This document shows, in pieces, positions 22,951 through 32,980 of a DNA stretch of 64,000 bases (within the stretch, counting starts at the first letter, position 1; the number at the start of each line of letters is the position of its first letter). The stretch covers positions 1 to 64,000 of the forward strand of contig JBBPBK010000146.1 in NCBI GenBank assembly GCA_039720395.1. The letters run 5' to 3'. The translations under genes and the position numbers were made by a program. The notes under the pieces were generated by a model, which saw only the letters and a list, made by a program, of their open reading frames with translations, did not search any database and was not told where the DNA came from. The DNA comes from Liquidambar formosana (lineage: Eukaryota; Streptophyta; Magnoliopsida; Saxifragales; Altingiaceae).

Positions 22951-25290
22951 TCGAAACTTTTGAGAGCGGTTGCCCTCACAAGATCTTGGTTCGCTCCTTG
23001 GCCTTGAGTACTTCCAACATTCATCACTACACCTATCCCGATCAGTATCCATCGGGTCTTCTATTGGGATGGTATCGTTAAGAATGGCAGAATTCTCCCT
23101 TGGACGCTTACGATTGGTAGCTTCATGGTCACTGGAATGGTTCTTTGGAGTTTGCACATTAATAGGATCATCAATTACCACAGTTGACCGGACTTGTCGA
23201 ATGGGGTTTCTAGACAAGGTTTCATCTTGAGATTGGTGGACTGGAATACTCAAGTCTTCTTTTCCATTAACATTTGCATCAGGGGTCTCATCACTGCCTT
23301 CACCTGCTAAAGGTGTATCTCTTTTAGGCTCATGGGTTGCAGCCTTAATCTTTATAGTCTTCTTCTCTATATGCTCTTTAGGAGTGTCAGCATCTTTGGC
23401 TTTTACCAGGGGTGGGATCACAAGTAGAGGTTTTTTAGTGACCTTTCTTGAGTGACTTTTCTCTTTGTGAACCATAGTTTCAACAAGTATGTCATCATTG
23501 CTTCCTTCAACTGCTGGGGAAGTAGTGGTCTTTGATTGCTTCTTCTTATCTTTCTTTGGCTTAGAAGGATCCGGGCCCGTGCTTTTGGTTAAAGCTTCCA
23601 GTCCATCCCTAAGAAAATTCCCGTGCACTTTCAACCACCACTCATTATAATCCTGAGTAATGTGTCTTCTAAAGCTGAAGGGGCGCGACGGGAATATGAT
23701 CCTTGACTTAGTTTTCTTAAGGGTACAAGTTCTCCAAAGTTCAAGCGCTTGATCTAAAGAAGCAGAACGAATGTCTTCTTTGAGTGTGCCTGGGATATCT
23801 TGGCAAAAACCAAATTGACGACTGAATCTATACGGGCTATATGGTTCAACAGTAAAAGTACTGCCACGTCGTAGAGTCAGATAAGCCGATCGAGCACTGA
23901 TAGAATAGCTAATTGATGAGTTGGTTAAATTACCATCATCAACATAGAGCTCATTTTTGTTCTTGACAAGTGGCGTTGCATCCCAAACCACATTATCACC
24001 CAAATGTATAAGAGTTCGAGCATCATGATCACTAAAGTATCTGGCGCCTCCTTCACCAGAAAATGAAACCATTGCAGGTCCTGGAAGTTCAGTTGGTGTT
24101 GAAAAGTGGGTTTTGAAATAGTAGGCCAACCATCCATAGACATAGTGGATAGGGAAACAGGCATTTGACTGACCTGACTGCGAAGAATGGGAAATTTCGT
24201 TCAGTCCTTTATAAATGCTGGTTAATACTGGAACAGCAAGGCTGAATCTCCGACCAGCTGCCATCATGCTAGCAATTTTAAAGGTCCCTGGTCGAATAAA
24301 ATTAAATGGCTTATCAGGAAGTACGAAAACACATAACCAGCACGAAAGAAAGGCAGCCAAGTAGGTTTCTTCTTTTAAATCATCTTCGATCCCAATTTTC
24401 GTGAAGGCACTTTCTTCCTCTGTAGTCCATTCGCGAGGAGTACTAATGTCACCACTTGGGTTGTGAGTAGACTTGGGACGCTCCGACTTCTTCGGTTTCC
24501 TAGCAGGAGGTTTCTTGTATTTTGGTGGTCCCCTATACCAAAATTTGATCCATTGGACAATAGAAACGAGAGGCTGCTCATCATTCTCATCATGTAGAAG
24601 GTGGAAGGCAGAGAGTAAATACTCACAACTTTTGGGGATGAATCTTCCATTTTGAATATCTACGCCAGTTAGTTCTGTAGAACATGGGACGACTTCATTG
24701 TAAAAATTCCCGAGGATGGAAAGGCCGCCAAGCATACGCAAGTCCCATAATGAGATGGAGAACTCCCCCGTAGAAGTATGAAGTGTGTTCGTTCTAGGAC
24801 ACCATGCTTCACAAAATGCTCGAACAACATCCGCATTACGGTCATATGTATATAAAGATGCAAGCAATGCATTGTATATCTGGATGTCTATGAGGACCTT
24901 GTGATTTCTAGAAAGTATGTCTTTTAACCATTCCCAATAATTTGGAGTATAGTTGAATTCTCTGTTCAGCTGAAGTTTAGGTCCCCAGCGTGCTTTTTTA
25001 GAAATAATACTGTGGCCCAAAGTTATAAAGTTCTCTGATTGACAAGAAGCTTTGTGAAGTGAAGATTTTAAGAACCATACTTTTGAAGAACGTCCAGGGT
25101 TTTGAGGAGCTTCTATTGACCAATCTGCTAAACCTGGTGAGATATCAAGTCTTGGCCATGGTCCTCTAAAACGACCAATCACTGGTGGAGCCACAAGGAG
25201 TGTAGTCTTCCTCTCTGAGCTTCCATCTTTAAGGCTAATGATCTCTAAAAATTGTCCTTTTGATGAGGAAATATCATTGAAAATCACCAT
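22951..25290 (-). CDS. Element A antisense gene, exon 1: plant mobile domain (PMD-C) protein
   Basis: Starts at ATG 25290 (MVIFNDISSSKGQF) and is open for 780 codons. The N-terminal 500 residues or so resemble the plant mobile domain (formerly 'aminotransferase-like, plant mobile domain'; the family of Arabidopsis MAIN/MAIL1). Seen are an IYNALLASLYTYDRN helix, FCEAWCPRTNTLHTSTGE, FSISLWDLRMLGGLSILG, a WIKFWYRGP stretch and AAFLSCWLCVFVLP. The later part is charged and disordered with Lys-rich patches (SKPKKDKKKQSK) that could act as nuclear signals. PMD reading frames, often antisense and near the 3' LTR, are known from Tat gypsy elements; their biochemical role is not established. Its intactness next to a broken integrase is notable. 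Confidence 0.85.
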
Positions 25291-25489
25291 GATAAGAGCA
25301 AGAGAGGGTGATCCTGAAAAGAGGAATGATGAAAGAAAGTATAAGAGGAATTTTTTTTTTATTAAAAAAAAAAATGCAAATTTAATCTCATTATGAGGAC
25401 AAAGATGATAGGGATTGCGTAAGAATATGTTCTTAAGTCTATCCTATGGATTTTCGTCGAGCGTGAATGATTTAGGTGTAGATCGTCAC
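25291..25489 (-). other. Upstream region of the antisense gene
   Basis: About 200 bp of AT-rich sequence between the antisense ATG and the minisatellite. It must hold, or adjoin, the antisense promoter; I see no convincing TATA box. Confidence 0.4.
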
Positions 25490-26071
25490 GGGTCTGTGGC
25501 CTTCATTGGTGATAATCTCAAATAAATCCTCACAGGTCTGTCCTGTGGCCTTCATTTGTGATCGTGCAAGTAAATCCTCACGGGTCTGTCCCGTGGCCTT
25601 CATTCATGGTGGCGCAAATAAATCCTCACGGGTCTGTCCCGTGGCCTTTTCATGGTGGCGCAAATAAATCTTCACAGGTCTGTCCCGTGGCCTTCATTCA
25701 TGGTGGCGCAAATAAATCCTTACGGGTCTATCCCGTGGCCTTTTCATGGTGGCGCAAATAAATCTTCACAGGTCTGTCCTGTGGCTTTCATTCGTAACGG
25801 CGTAAATAAATCCTCACGGGTCTGTCCCGTGCCCTTCATTGGTGGCGCAAATAAATCCTCACGGGTCTGTCCCGTGGCCTTCATTGGTGGCGCAAATAAA
25901 TCCTCACGGGTCTGTCCCGTGGCCTTCATTGGTGGCGCAAATAAATCCTCTCGGGTCTGTCCTGTGGCCTTCATTGGTGATAGCTCAAATAAATCCTCAC
26001 GGGTCTGTCCCGTGGTCTTCATACGTGAATGGCTCAAGTAAGAATCTTCACGAGTCTGTCTCGTGGCCTTC
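25490..26071. repeat. Minisatellite, about 13 units of 44-50 bp
   Basis: Units follow the pattern GGTCTGTCCCGTGGCCTTCA, a variable segment with GGTGGCGC, and AAATAAATCCTCAC. The central units are nearly identical and the edge units diverge. Each holds an ACGGG...CCCGT short inverted repeat. It encodes open frames on both strands purely because of its periodicity. Such 3' tandem arrays are known in Tat/Ogre elements and can seed satellite DNA. Confidence 0.93.
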
Positions 26072-26219
26072 AATTATATCACATCTTCATCATTCACATT
26101 GACTAGGCATAATATGGTTGGTCGACTCCAAAGTAAGCAGTCATTCATATTCAATAAAAGCCAAGGATGGTGATTGGAGATGATGATGAGATGGATAGGA
26201 TAAAGAATTCTTTCAAGGC

Positions 26220-26760
26220 ATTTGGAATTTACAAAAAACAAAAAAAAACAAAAAAAAACAAAAAAAAAAACAAAAAAAAAAAAAAGAAAAAAAAGATTTG
26301 TACGTGTGTGTCTTCATCGGCCAATACATGCATTCAAGGAATTAAAAAAAAAAGAGCGTAGTATGCATAAGTGCATTTAAAGTGCTGCCAGTTTGGGCGT
26401 GGTTATTTGTGTAAGTTAGAGATTTATCTATTGATCAAGTCAAAGCAAAAAAAAAAAAAAAGAAAAAAAAAGAAGAAGATGCTATGTGTTTTCAATTGAA
26501 AAAAAAAAAAAAAAAACAGAACAGAAAGAAAGAAAGAAAGAAGAATGATATAGTACGTGACAAAAAAAATGCTATGCGTTTTTAATTGGAAAAGGAAAAA
26601 GAAAAAAAAAAGACAAAAAAAAAAAAAAAAAGTTGCTATGTGTTTTCAACTGGAAAAGAAAAAAAAAAACAAAGAAAGAAAGAAAGAAACATGAAAAAAA
26701 AAAAGAAAAAAAAAAAAGGAAAAAGAAACAGGGTTGCTTTGTGTGGCCGTGGGCCACAAA
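26220..26760. repeat. A-rich low-complexity block
   Basis: Runs of A broken by C or G, with a thrice-repeated theme GCTATG(T/C)GTTTT(C/T)AA(T/C)TG (near 26482, 26570, 26635). This suggests degenerate tandem units of about 80 bp. The Lys-rich and Phe-rich frames here are not genes. Confidence 0.85.
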
Positions 26761-26851
26761 AAGGGATATGTCTAAGGGCAATTCAAGTCAATTGACTTTT
26801 TGAGATACATGATTAAAGTCAACTGACTTTTTCAGATATACATGTTATATG

Positions 26852-26853
<2 letters not shown>

Positions 26854-26890
<37 letters not shown>
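26854..26890. repeat. (TA)n microsatellite
   Basis: About 18 TA dinucleotides within the element A 3' region. Confidence 0.9.
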
Positions 26891-26893
<3 letters not shown>

Positions 26894-27640
26894 TGTTATG
26901 AAAAAAAAAAAAGCTACAAAGTGGATGTATGTGCTGGATGCGTGAAGACAAAAGTGAAAAAAAAAAAAGTCAAAGAAAGGGAAAGAGTTGAAAGAGTGGA
27001 ACCTGACAACCTGGCAATACAGTACGTAGTGTGCTTCCTGGCCACTGTATTTTCTTTTGCTTGGCTGTCCTCTTGGTGCCAATCAATTCAATAACAACTG
27101 AATTTATGAAGGCACTTCGTCTCTTATATGTACACCATGAGATTCCCAATTAGTTTTGGATTAGAACTTCAATTCAGATTTAAATTAGGACTCTTTGAAG
27201 AATTTTGCTGGACAGGCTTATAAGCCTAGGTGAAACGGTTACATGGGTTTCCTATTTCATTGAGAAGTTTAGATGCTTGTAAAACACTCGGTCAAAAGAA
27301 AAAAATAAAATAACATAAAATAAATAAATTTTGCAAGGCATGGCTGGGATTAATTTTGGCACTATGAGCCGTGGGCCTCTAGTAATGATCCAAGCAGAAT
27401 AGGAGCATTCACCACATGGATCGGTCAACGGTACGGTTGACAAACCAAGCCAAAAGTTAGAATTTTGGGATCGAATAAAAAATGCAAGCAATCACGTGTG
27501 AGCTTAAATTTCGAAGCTTGTTTCATGTTGATTTTTGCTCCAAGTTAGTACAACTCGCTAATTCATTGTTCAAAAAAAAAAAAAAAAAAATTCGAGACAT
27601 GCCCGCTTCTTACACTATTAAATTGTGTACGCAAACAAGT
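26891..27640 (+). other. Element A 3' untranslated region
   Basis: AT-rich sequence with several A runs. No recognisable gene; small ORFs at 26819-27703 on either strand show no motif. Confidence 0.5.
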
Positions 27641-27654
27641 CTCGAGGGGGCATT
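27641..27654 (+). other. Element A polypurine tract
   Basis: CTCGAGGGGGCATT directly abuts the 3' LTR start at 27655. A G-rich tract here is the usual second-strand primer site for this type of element. Confidence 0.75.
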
Positions 27655-28644
27655 TGTAGAACGAAAAAATTTGCAACCACTCACAAGTGAGCACGTGTCC
27701 TAAAGTCAACTAAATCATGGCAAATTAAATTTGGCCACATGTCTTCTTATAAGTTGAGTGGGATATATTTATGGCAAATAAATGTGTGCCATGTGTCTTT
27801 TATTACACAGCGTTGGCGAATTACAAGTTGCCATGTGTTTTAAAATTGCTACACAGGTGGCCAAATCAAATATTGACACTTGTCAAGTGAGACCAAATAA
27901 AAGGAAGACAAATAATTCTTCCAATCAAATGTTGCCACGTGTTCTGGTTAGGATGGCTATCAAATAATTAATATTTATCCTTTTATAAAAGATAAATAAA
28001 GGATAATTATTAAGAAGTCAATTCTTATCAGAATACTCTTCACCCTACCACTATAAATAGAGGTAGCCCCCAAGGGTAAAAAAGGGGGAAGGAAGGAGAT
28101 TTAAGCAACAAAGCTCTGTCAGACCAAAGCCTCAAAAGCTCTGACGTGACCAACATTCAAGCATTGAAGCTCTATTGGATTAAAGCCTCAAAAGCTCCAT
28201 AGAACTTCTACACCAAAGACTCAAGACGAAGAACTCGCACCAAAGTTTATAGTCTCTAATACGCTCAAAGCCTAGAGACTCACACAAGAGATCCATTCCG
28301 CCTACATCGAAGGAGATTTCACCCATTGAATCAAGAACAAGCTGCTCAAGCCCTCGAGTCAAAGTTTCAAGGAGAGAAGAATCAGAGGATTATTTTACTT
28401 TGTAAACAAAGTCTACACAGAGATTGTATTCCGCTACTACAAATTAATAAAATTATCTTTTGTCCACTTTTTTTGGTCTATTTATTTTAGACACGAAATT
28501 TGTGCGTACAAAATCAGAGGATTACATTTTACTTTGTAAACAAAGTCTACACAGAGATTGTATTCCGCTTCTACAAATTAATAAAATTATCTTTTGTCCA
28601 CTTTTTTTGGTCTATTTATTTTAGACACGAAATTTGTGCGTACA
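27655..28644 (+). repeat. Element A 3' LTR
   Basis: 990 bp, TGTAGA...GCGTACA, with five substitutions relative to the 5' LTR and the same internal tail duplication. Followed by the TSD GTCTC. Confidence 0.97.
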
Positions 28645-30167
28645 GTCTCATTCTTACATTTTTGGGTTATTCATGCATATTGGGGAGCTTTGGTGGTGAT
28701 TTGGAGTTGGGACCTCCGTCACCAACATCATCCATGGCATTTGGGAGCTAGGGCTTGGATTGGGAGCGTGCATTTGCATCCTAGGGCTTGGAGTTCATAC
28801 CCACGGCATTAAAGGTTACATTTTTCTACGCATTCGGTTGAGGTAGGTGCAATTTACATAGGTTTAAACTATTGACATGATAATATGGTATATATTATCA
28901 TATTATTTGGTATTCTTGGGCCTAGAATATGAATATACATGATTTATGGAATAAATCTTAAAAGAGAACTTTGGGTATTTGACAACATAAATTGGAATTA
29001 TGTTTATTAATAAGTTGGTTAATTGTATACATCCTATGGAATATAGATGTAGGGATTTTACGGTTACTTTCCCTGTTTATTCGAGGTTTTCGATTATGAT
29101 TTCAAGGTTATACTCATTTATGAGAATTCATATGGTTATTATGATTTTGGGTATAATTATGAAGTTATTTGATTATGGCTTATATAGCATACTTTGAAGA
29201 TGATTTTGGTTATAAAATCATTTTATGGTTTATCGCATTGCATGTTGGCATAATCATGCATTAAATGGATTTAATGAATACTGGGTAAAAGTATTGCATT
29301 AAAAGGGGTCATTGGAATTGGACTACTTGCAGTCAATGGGACTTTGCGGTGTTTTCCATTCCTTTGGTCCTGGGGTACTTTCCGGTTCCAGGTAGGAACC
29401 CTTGTGTTCCCGAATCAGAGGCTACTTTTCGGTTCCAGGTAGGAACCCTTGTGTTGTCCTCTTGGAGGTTGGGTTTAAATCCTCCGTTTCCGCGCGAAGA
29501 CTCCTGCGGGAGTGGTTGGTAATAAATGGATTAATGTAAATTGGACACGAGTCACATGCATTGGACATATGCATTAATTATTTTAAGTTATGGGTTATAT
29601 AACTTATTTTGAGATTTGTAATATACTTGGTTAGTATATTTTGCTTTAAATGATATAATGGGTCTTATTTATATCATTACTTTAGTTTACTATGTCAAAT
29701 TGTATCTACTGAGTCGTCGGACTCACGCCTATTATTTTTAAATGTTTTTCAGATAATCCAGGAATTGGTTATGCTATCTTGGGCGGAAGATGCTATTAGT
29801 GGAATTCTTTTAAGTTAATTGTTAATGTATTTTCACGGGAAGGAATATGTATTAAGAGGGTTTTCTATTGGGTTAATGTAAATGTAAATTCAATCCGGGT
29901 TGTAATTTTAATTACTTATGGTTGTGTATACGTGGAATGCAATGCATGGGATGATACCACCACCATGGATGACGGGAAATTTTTATGTATGGATTTTCAT
30001 AACAGGTTTTCACGGTGGTATGTCCTATCTACGGATGGGTCATGCCGAAATTTTTTTAAAATGATTAAGGTTTTAACACGTGTCATCCATGTTTTATCAA
30101 AGGATTTATTAAAGAAAAAGCTGGTTTATTATTATTAATCACGGCTTAATTAATTTGGGTCGTGACA
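28645..30167 (+). mobile_element. Element B: probable solo LTR, right part
   Basis: Continues solo LTR B after element A. It contains a near-tandem repeat at 29372-29455 (TTTTCGGTTCCAGGTAGGAA-type copies), the CTGAGTCGTCGGACTCACG block and the terminus GGGTCGTGACA. The GGCTA duplication follows. No protein-coding frame was recognised. Confidence 0.7.
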
Positions 30168-30909
30168 GGCTAGCCGCCCAGGGTTGGGTGGTCACCCAAG
30201 CCCACTTCGGATTTTGCCTTATTTTGACTCCTTTCCCTTCTAGGAGTGTTTCAGGGGTCAAATTAAGTCCGATTTTGATGAAACAAAAGCCAAAACGACC
30301 ATGTTTCGATGAGGAATACATTTTTGAACATTTTCAGGTCAAAACCACTAACCATAGGGGCATGGTTAGGTTTGACAAAGGCGGTTAACCACTATGCTCT
30401 ACCTTTGCAAAGCATAAGTATGCACATAGGATCAAACCAAATGCTTTCCATATCAAAATTAAACTTCCTAAAACACTTTTGGGGATAAAATGATGACTAA
30501 TTAAAGTCAATTTGAAAAGATTTGGTTGGTAATTGTGAGTCAATTAGAGCTAACCCAAAGAAGGGCCAATTAACCAACTTGAACTACATCAAGCCATTTT
30601 AATCCTGAGTCATTAATTCATCAAATTGAACCTAGAAATACCTCAAATGAATCCATATGAACTCCAATTGACAATTTGGAGATCATTTCAAGGTCAAATG
30701 AAAAGTTTGTGACTTAAAAGACGATTATGCCCCTCAAGTCACAAAAGCTCTTATTATCCCTTAAGATCAACTCCGAATTGAACCAAAATTCATATCCATT
30801 GTCCTTGTGACCCTAAAAAACTAATGCAAGTGACTAGACTCAAAAACAAAACAAAAACATGCATGAAATGATGAGCCCTAGTAAGGTAATGCAAAAATGG
30901 GGTGTGACA
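30168..30909 (-). mobile_element. Element C: 5' LTR, start part
   Basis: On the reverse strand it starts TGTCACACCCC at 30909 and runs to the GGCTA insertion site, completing the LTR at 9727-11653. It parallels LTR D from about 130 bp inward. Confidence 0.78.
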
Positions 30910-31271
30910 CTCTTTTATTATCTTATTTATGTGGATGAATGAATGAATGATATGCATGTTGTCTTATGATGATAATTGTTGATTTATGTGTGTTTAAGAT
31001 TTTGATTTAGCCCAATTAAATTAAGGGACCGATTAGGGCGATATGGGTGCCTATACGCTTTGCCTAGAACCTTCTCATATCGTAACTTAGCCTCTGAATT
31101 CACAATCTTTGGTTTCCAAAAGAGTTTTTGCCTTTCCATTTTTAAACATGGAGTCACTTGTTTTGGAAATAAAACATTTTTAGGGTCTTCCTTGTTTCCT
31201 TAAAAAATAGGGTAGCGACTCCCCTCCTTTTTCAACCCTAGCCCAATGTGGGCCGCTTTCCTGGGCCCACA
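30910..31271 (+). mobile_element. LTR fragment E, forward orientation (Ogre/Tat-type)
   Basis: Matches LTR D 4605-4967 in the same orientation (GTGGATGAATGAA, TTAGCCCAATTAAATTAAG, GCGACTCCCC) and ends GGGCCCACA at 31271. Its left edge is exactly the start of the C LTR, so element C probably inserted into it. Confidence 0.7.
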
Positions 31272-32716
31272 ACCCCATATGCAAAGATGCAAAGATCAAA
31301 GTTCACATAATTCGATTGAGAAGGAGTTACTCCTTTTACAATGAACTAATAACCCTAAGTTTCTTTTAAAAGAAAATAAGAGTTTTCAAAGGAAAAGAAG
31401 TTTCCAAAAAAAAAAGAATGAAAGAAAATAGGAACTTGAGAAAAGATAGAATTCTTAACAAATAAGAAGTTTTATAGAAGTAGGAAGATTAGGAGTTATA
31501 ATTCAATGTAAAGAGAATAACCCAAGAGGGAGAAGAGAACAATTCATAACCAAACTCACCATAAACCAACTTACCATATGCTAATAATCTCAAAACATTG
31601 AAAAAATGCCAATTAATCACCCCATGTATACTATAGGGTAATTGTCATGCTCAAACCAACCATATTCATGCTCAAATCATCATTAGAAAGTCTAAATCAA
31701 ATCTGGACAGAATACTAAACATCTATAGAACATCCTAACAATCATGCAAAAAGCAAAATTCAAAAGAAAGACAAAACCCTAATATGCTCTTATATGCCCT
31801 AGACTCACTATCATGCATAAAATTATCAAAAACATACTAAATATGAATTATTATGATGAAAATATCATATAACAACTCAAAACATGAAAATAAAATAAAA
31901 CATGATGCATTAGATAATGATTTTATGTAAATACATGAAATAACCATCCTTACGGCGAGCTTTCTTAAGAAAAACTATCCTAAGATAATTTTACGTAAAG
32001 AGTATTCCACATGAATAATTTCTTCACATATTCTACATAAAATATATACCCAAGAATGCAAAAAAACTAATGGCACACTTAAACACACTCCAGAAAGCAC
32101 CCATACAAAGACTTACCCTCTAAAAAGGATAATTATCATCCAAAAGAATAATCACTTACATATGCATAAAGATGAACCTTATATAGAAAGTGTTCTACAT
32201 GAAAAGTGTTTAAAATGATGCATATAAATGAACCATGAAGAGAAAACAGCCCTAACACATTCACTAATATGTTGTGCAAAACAACCCTATTCTAGAGAGA
32301 GAAAATCATGACTTCAATATACAATTCACAAAACCTTACTCCACTAGTATGCTTGCACTCAATAATAATCATCTAAATTCAATAAAATTAAGTAAACAAG
32401 ATATTCAAATCAATAATAAGCTTACAACAAAGAAGACCTTCGTTGTGTTCCTCCTTCTTCTTATGTTTGAACTCCTTCTTATTCCTCTTCAAAGATGCAG
32501 TAGAATGCTCTCTTAAAAGAGTATATGTGTGTGTAAATTTGTGGTCCCCCTCTCTCTAGTGAATATGGAGTGTCAAAAGTCTTCTAGTGCTAATAAGAGG
32601 GTCTATATTTATAGCTAACCAACCCTAGGATTCAATAGTTGAGATTAATTCACCATAAAACTAATCTAAGGCTATTATTAACTCCCTTAAGCTTTAAACA
32701 ACTCAAAGTCACTTAC
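31272..32716 (-). mobile_element. LTR fragment F, reverse orientation (Ogre/Tat-type)
   Basis: Resembles the C LTR from about 10185 to 11520 in the same orientation: the CCCTAGGAGGGAGAAGAG-like motif, the AATTACCC-rich segment, and a TATA box (reverse, 32613-32606). It begins right where fragment E ends, suggesting E inserted in F, and its distal part is missing where caulimovirid-like sequence starts. Confidence 0.65.
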
Positions 32717-32980
32717 CAATAGGATTAAAACTCTTTTGTCTTTCTTAACTTCTTTGATTTTATCAAATTTCTCAAAATTAGATTCGTCTATAGATGCTTC
32801 TTCACCTATGACATCTCCTAATTTTATGAGTTGAAGCTCATCATTTAGAATGGCTTCAAAGATTTCTTTATTTTCATTTCTTTCAGACATCATAAAAATC
32901 ACATCTGATTCATCTTCACTTTCACTTTCAGATTCTGATTGAACCTCATATATAATAAATCATTGTTAGAGACTTCTTCT
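32687..32980 (-). pseudogene. Caulimovirid-like coat protein, C-terminal acidic tail (displaced by CACTA)
   Basis: Reverse-strand sequence continues the coat-like gene beyond the CACTA insertion. It holds a Ser/Glu/Asp-rich stretch followed by the frame 32902-32687 (MMSERNENKEIFEAILNDEL...). Acidic Ser-rich tails after a zinc knuckle are common in caulimovirid coat proteins. It is truncated by LTR fragment F near 32716. The assignment depends on the upstream zinc motif. Confidence 0.5.

Larger units (their letters stand above)
12855..28644 (+). mobile_element. Element A: complete young Tat-lineage Ty3/gypsy retrotransposon with antisense gene
   Basis: The element is 15,790 bp, flanked by the 5-bp duplication GTCTC (12850-12854 and 28645-28649), and inserted in solo LTR B. 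Its two LTRs are 990 bp each with 5 substitutions by direct comparison (0.5%), so it is recent. Order: LTR, PBS, gag-PR-RT-RH-aRH-INT, short duplicated block, antisense plant-mobile-domain gene, minisatellite, A-rich and TA repeats, polypurine tract, LTR. Dual RNase H is the signature of the plant Tat lineage. Three coding lesions (see gag, integrase, antisense exon 2) suggest it is no longer autonomous. Confidence 0.95.

Noticed and set aside
25558..26102. Repetitive proteins on both strands across the minisatellite; also a CRISPR-like look
   Set aside because: Frames arise from a unit length near a multiple of three. Units are contiguous with no unique spacers and lie inside a plant retrotransposon.
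26167..26795. Lys-rich and Phe-rich ORFs
   Set aside because: Pure A-rich low-complexity sequence.
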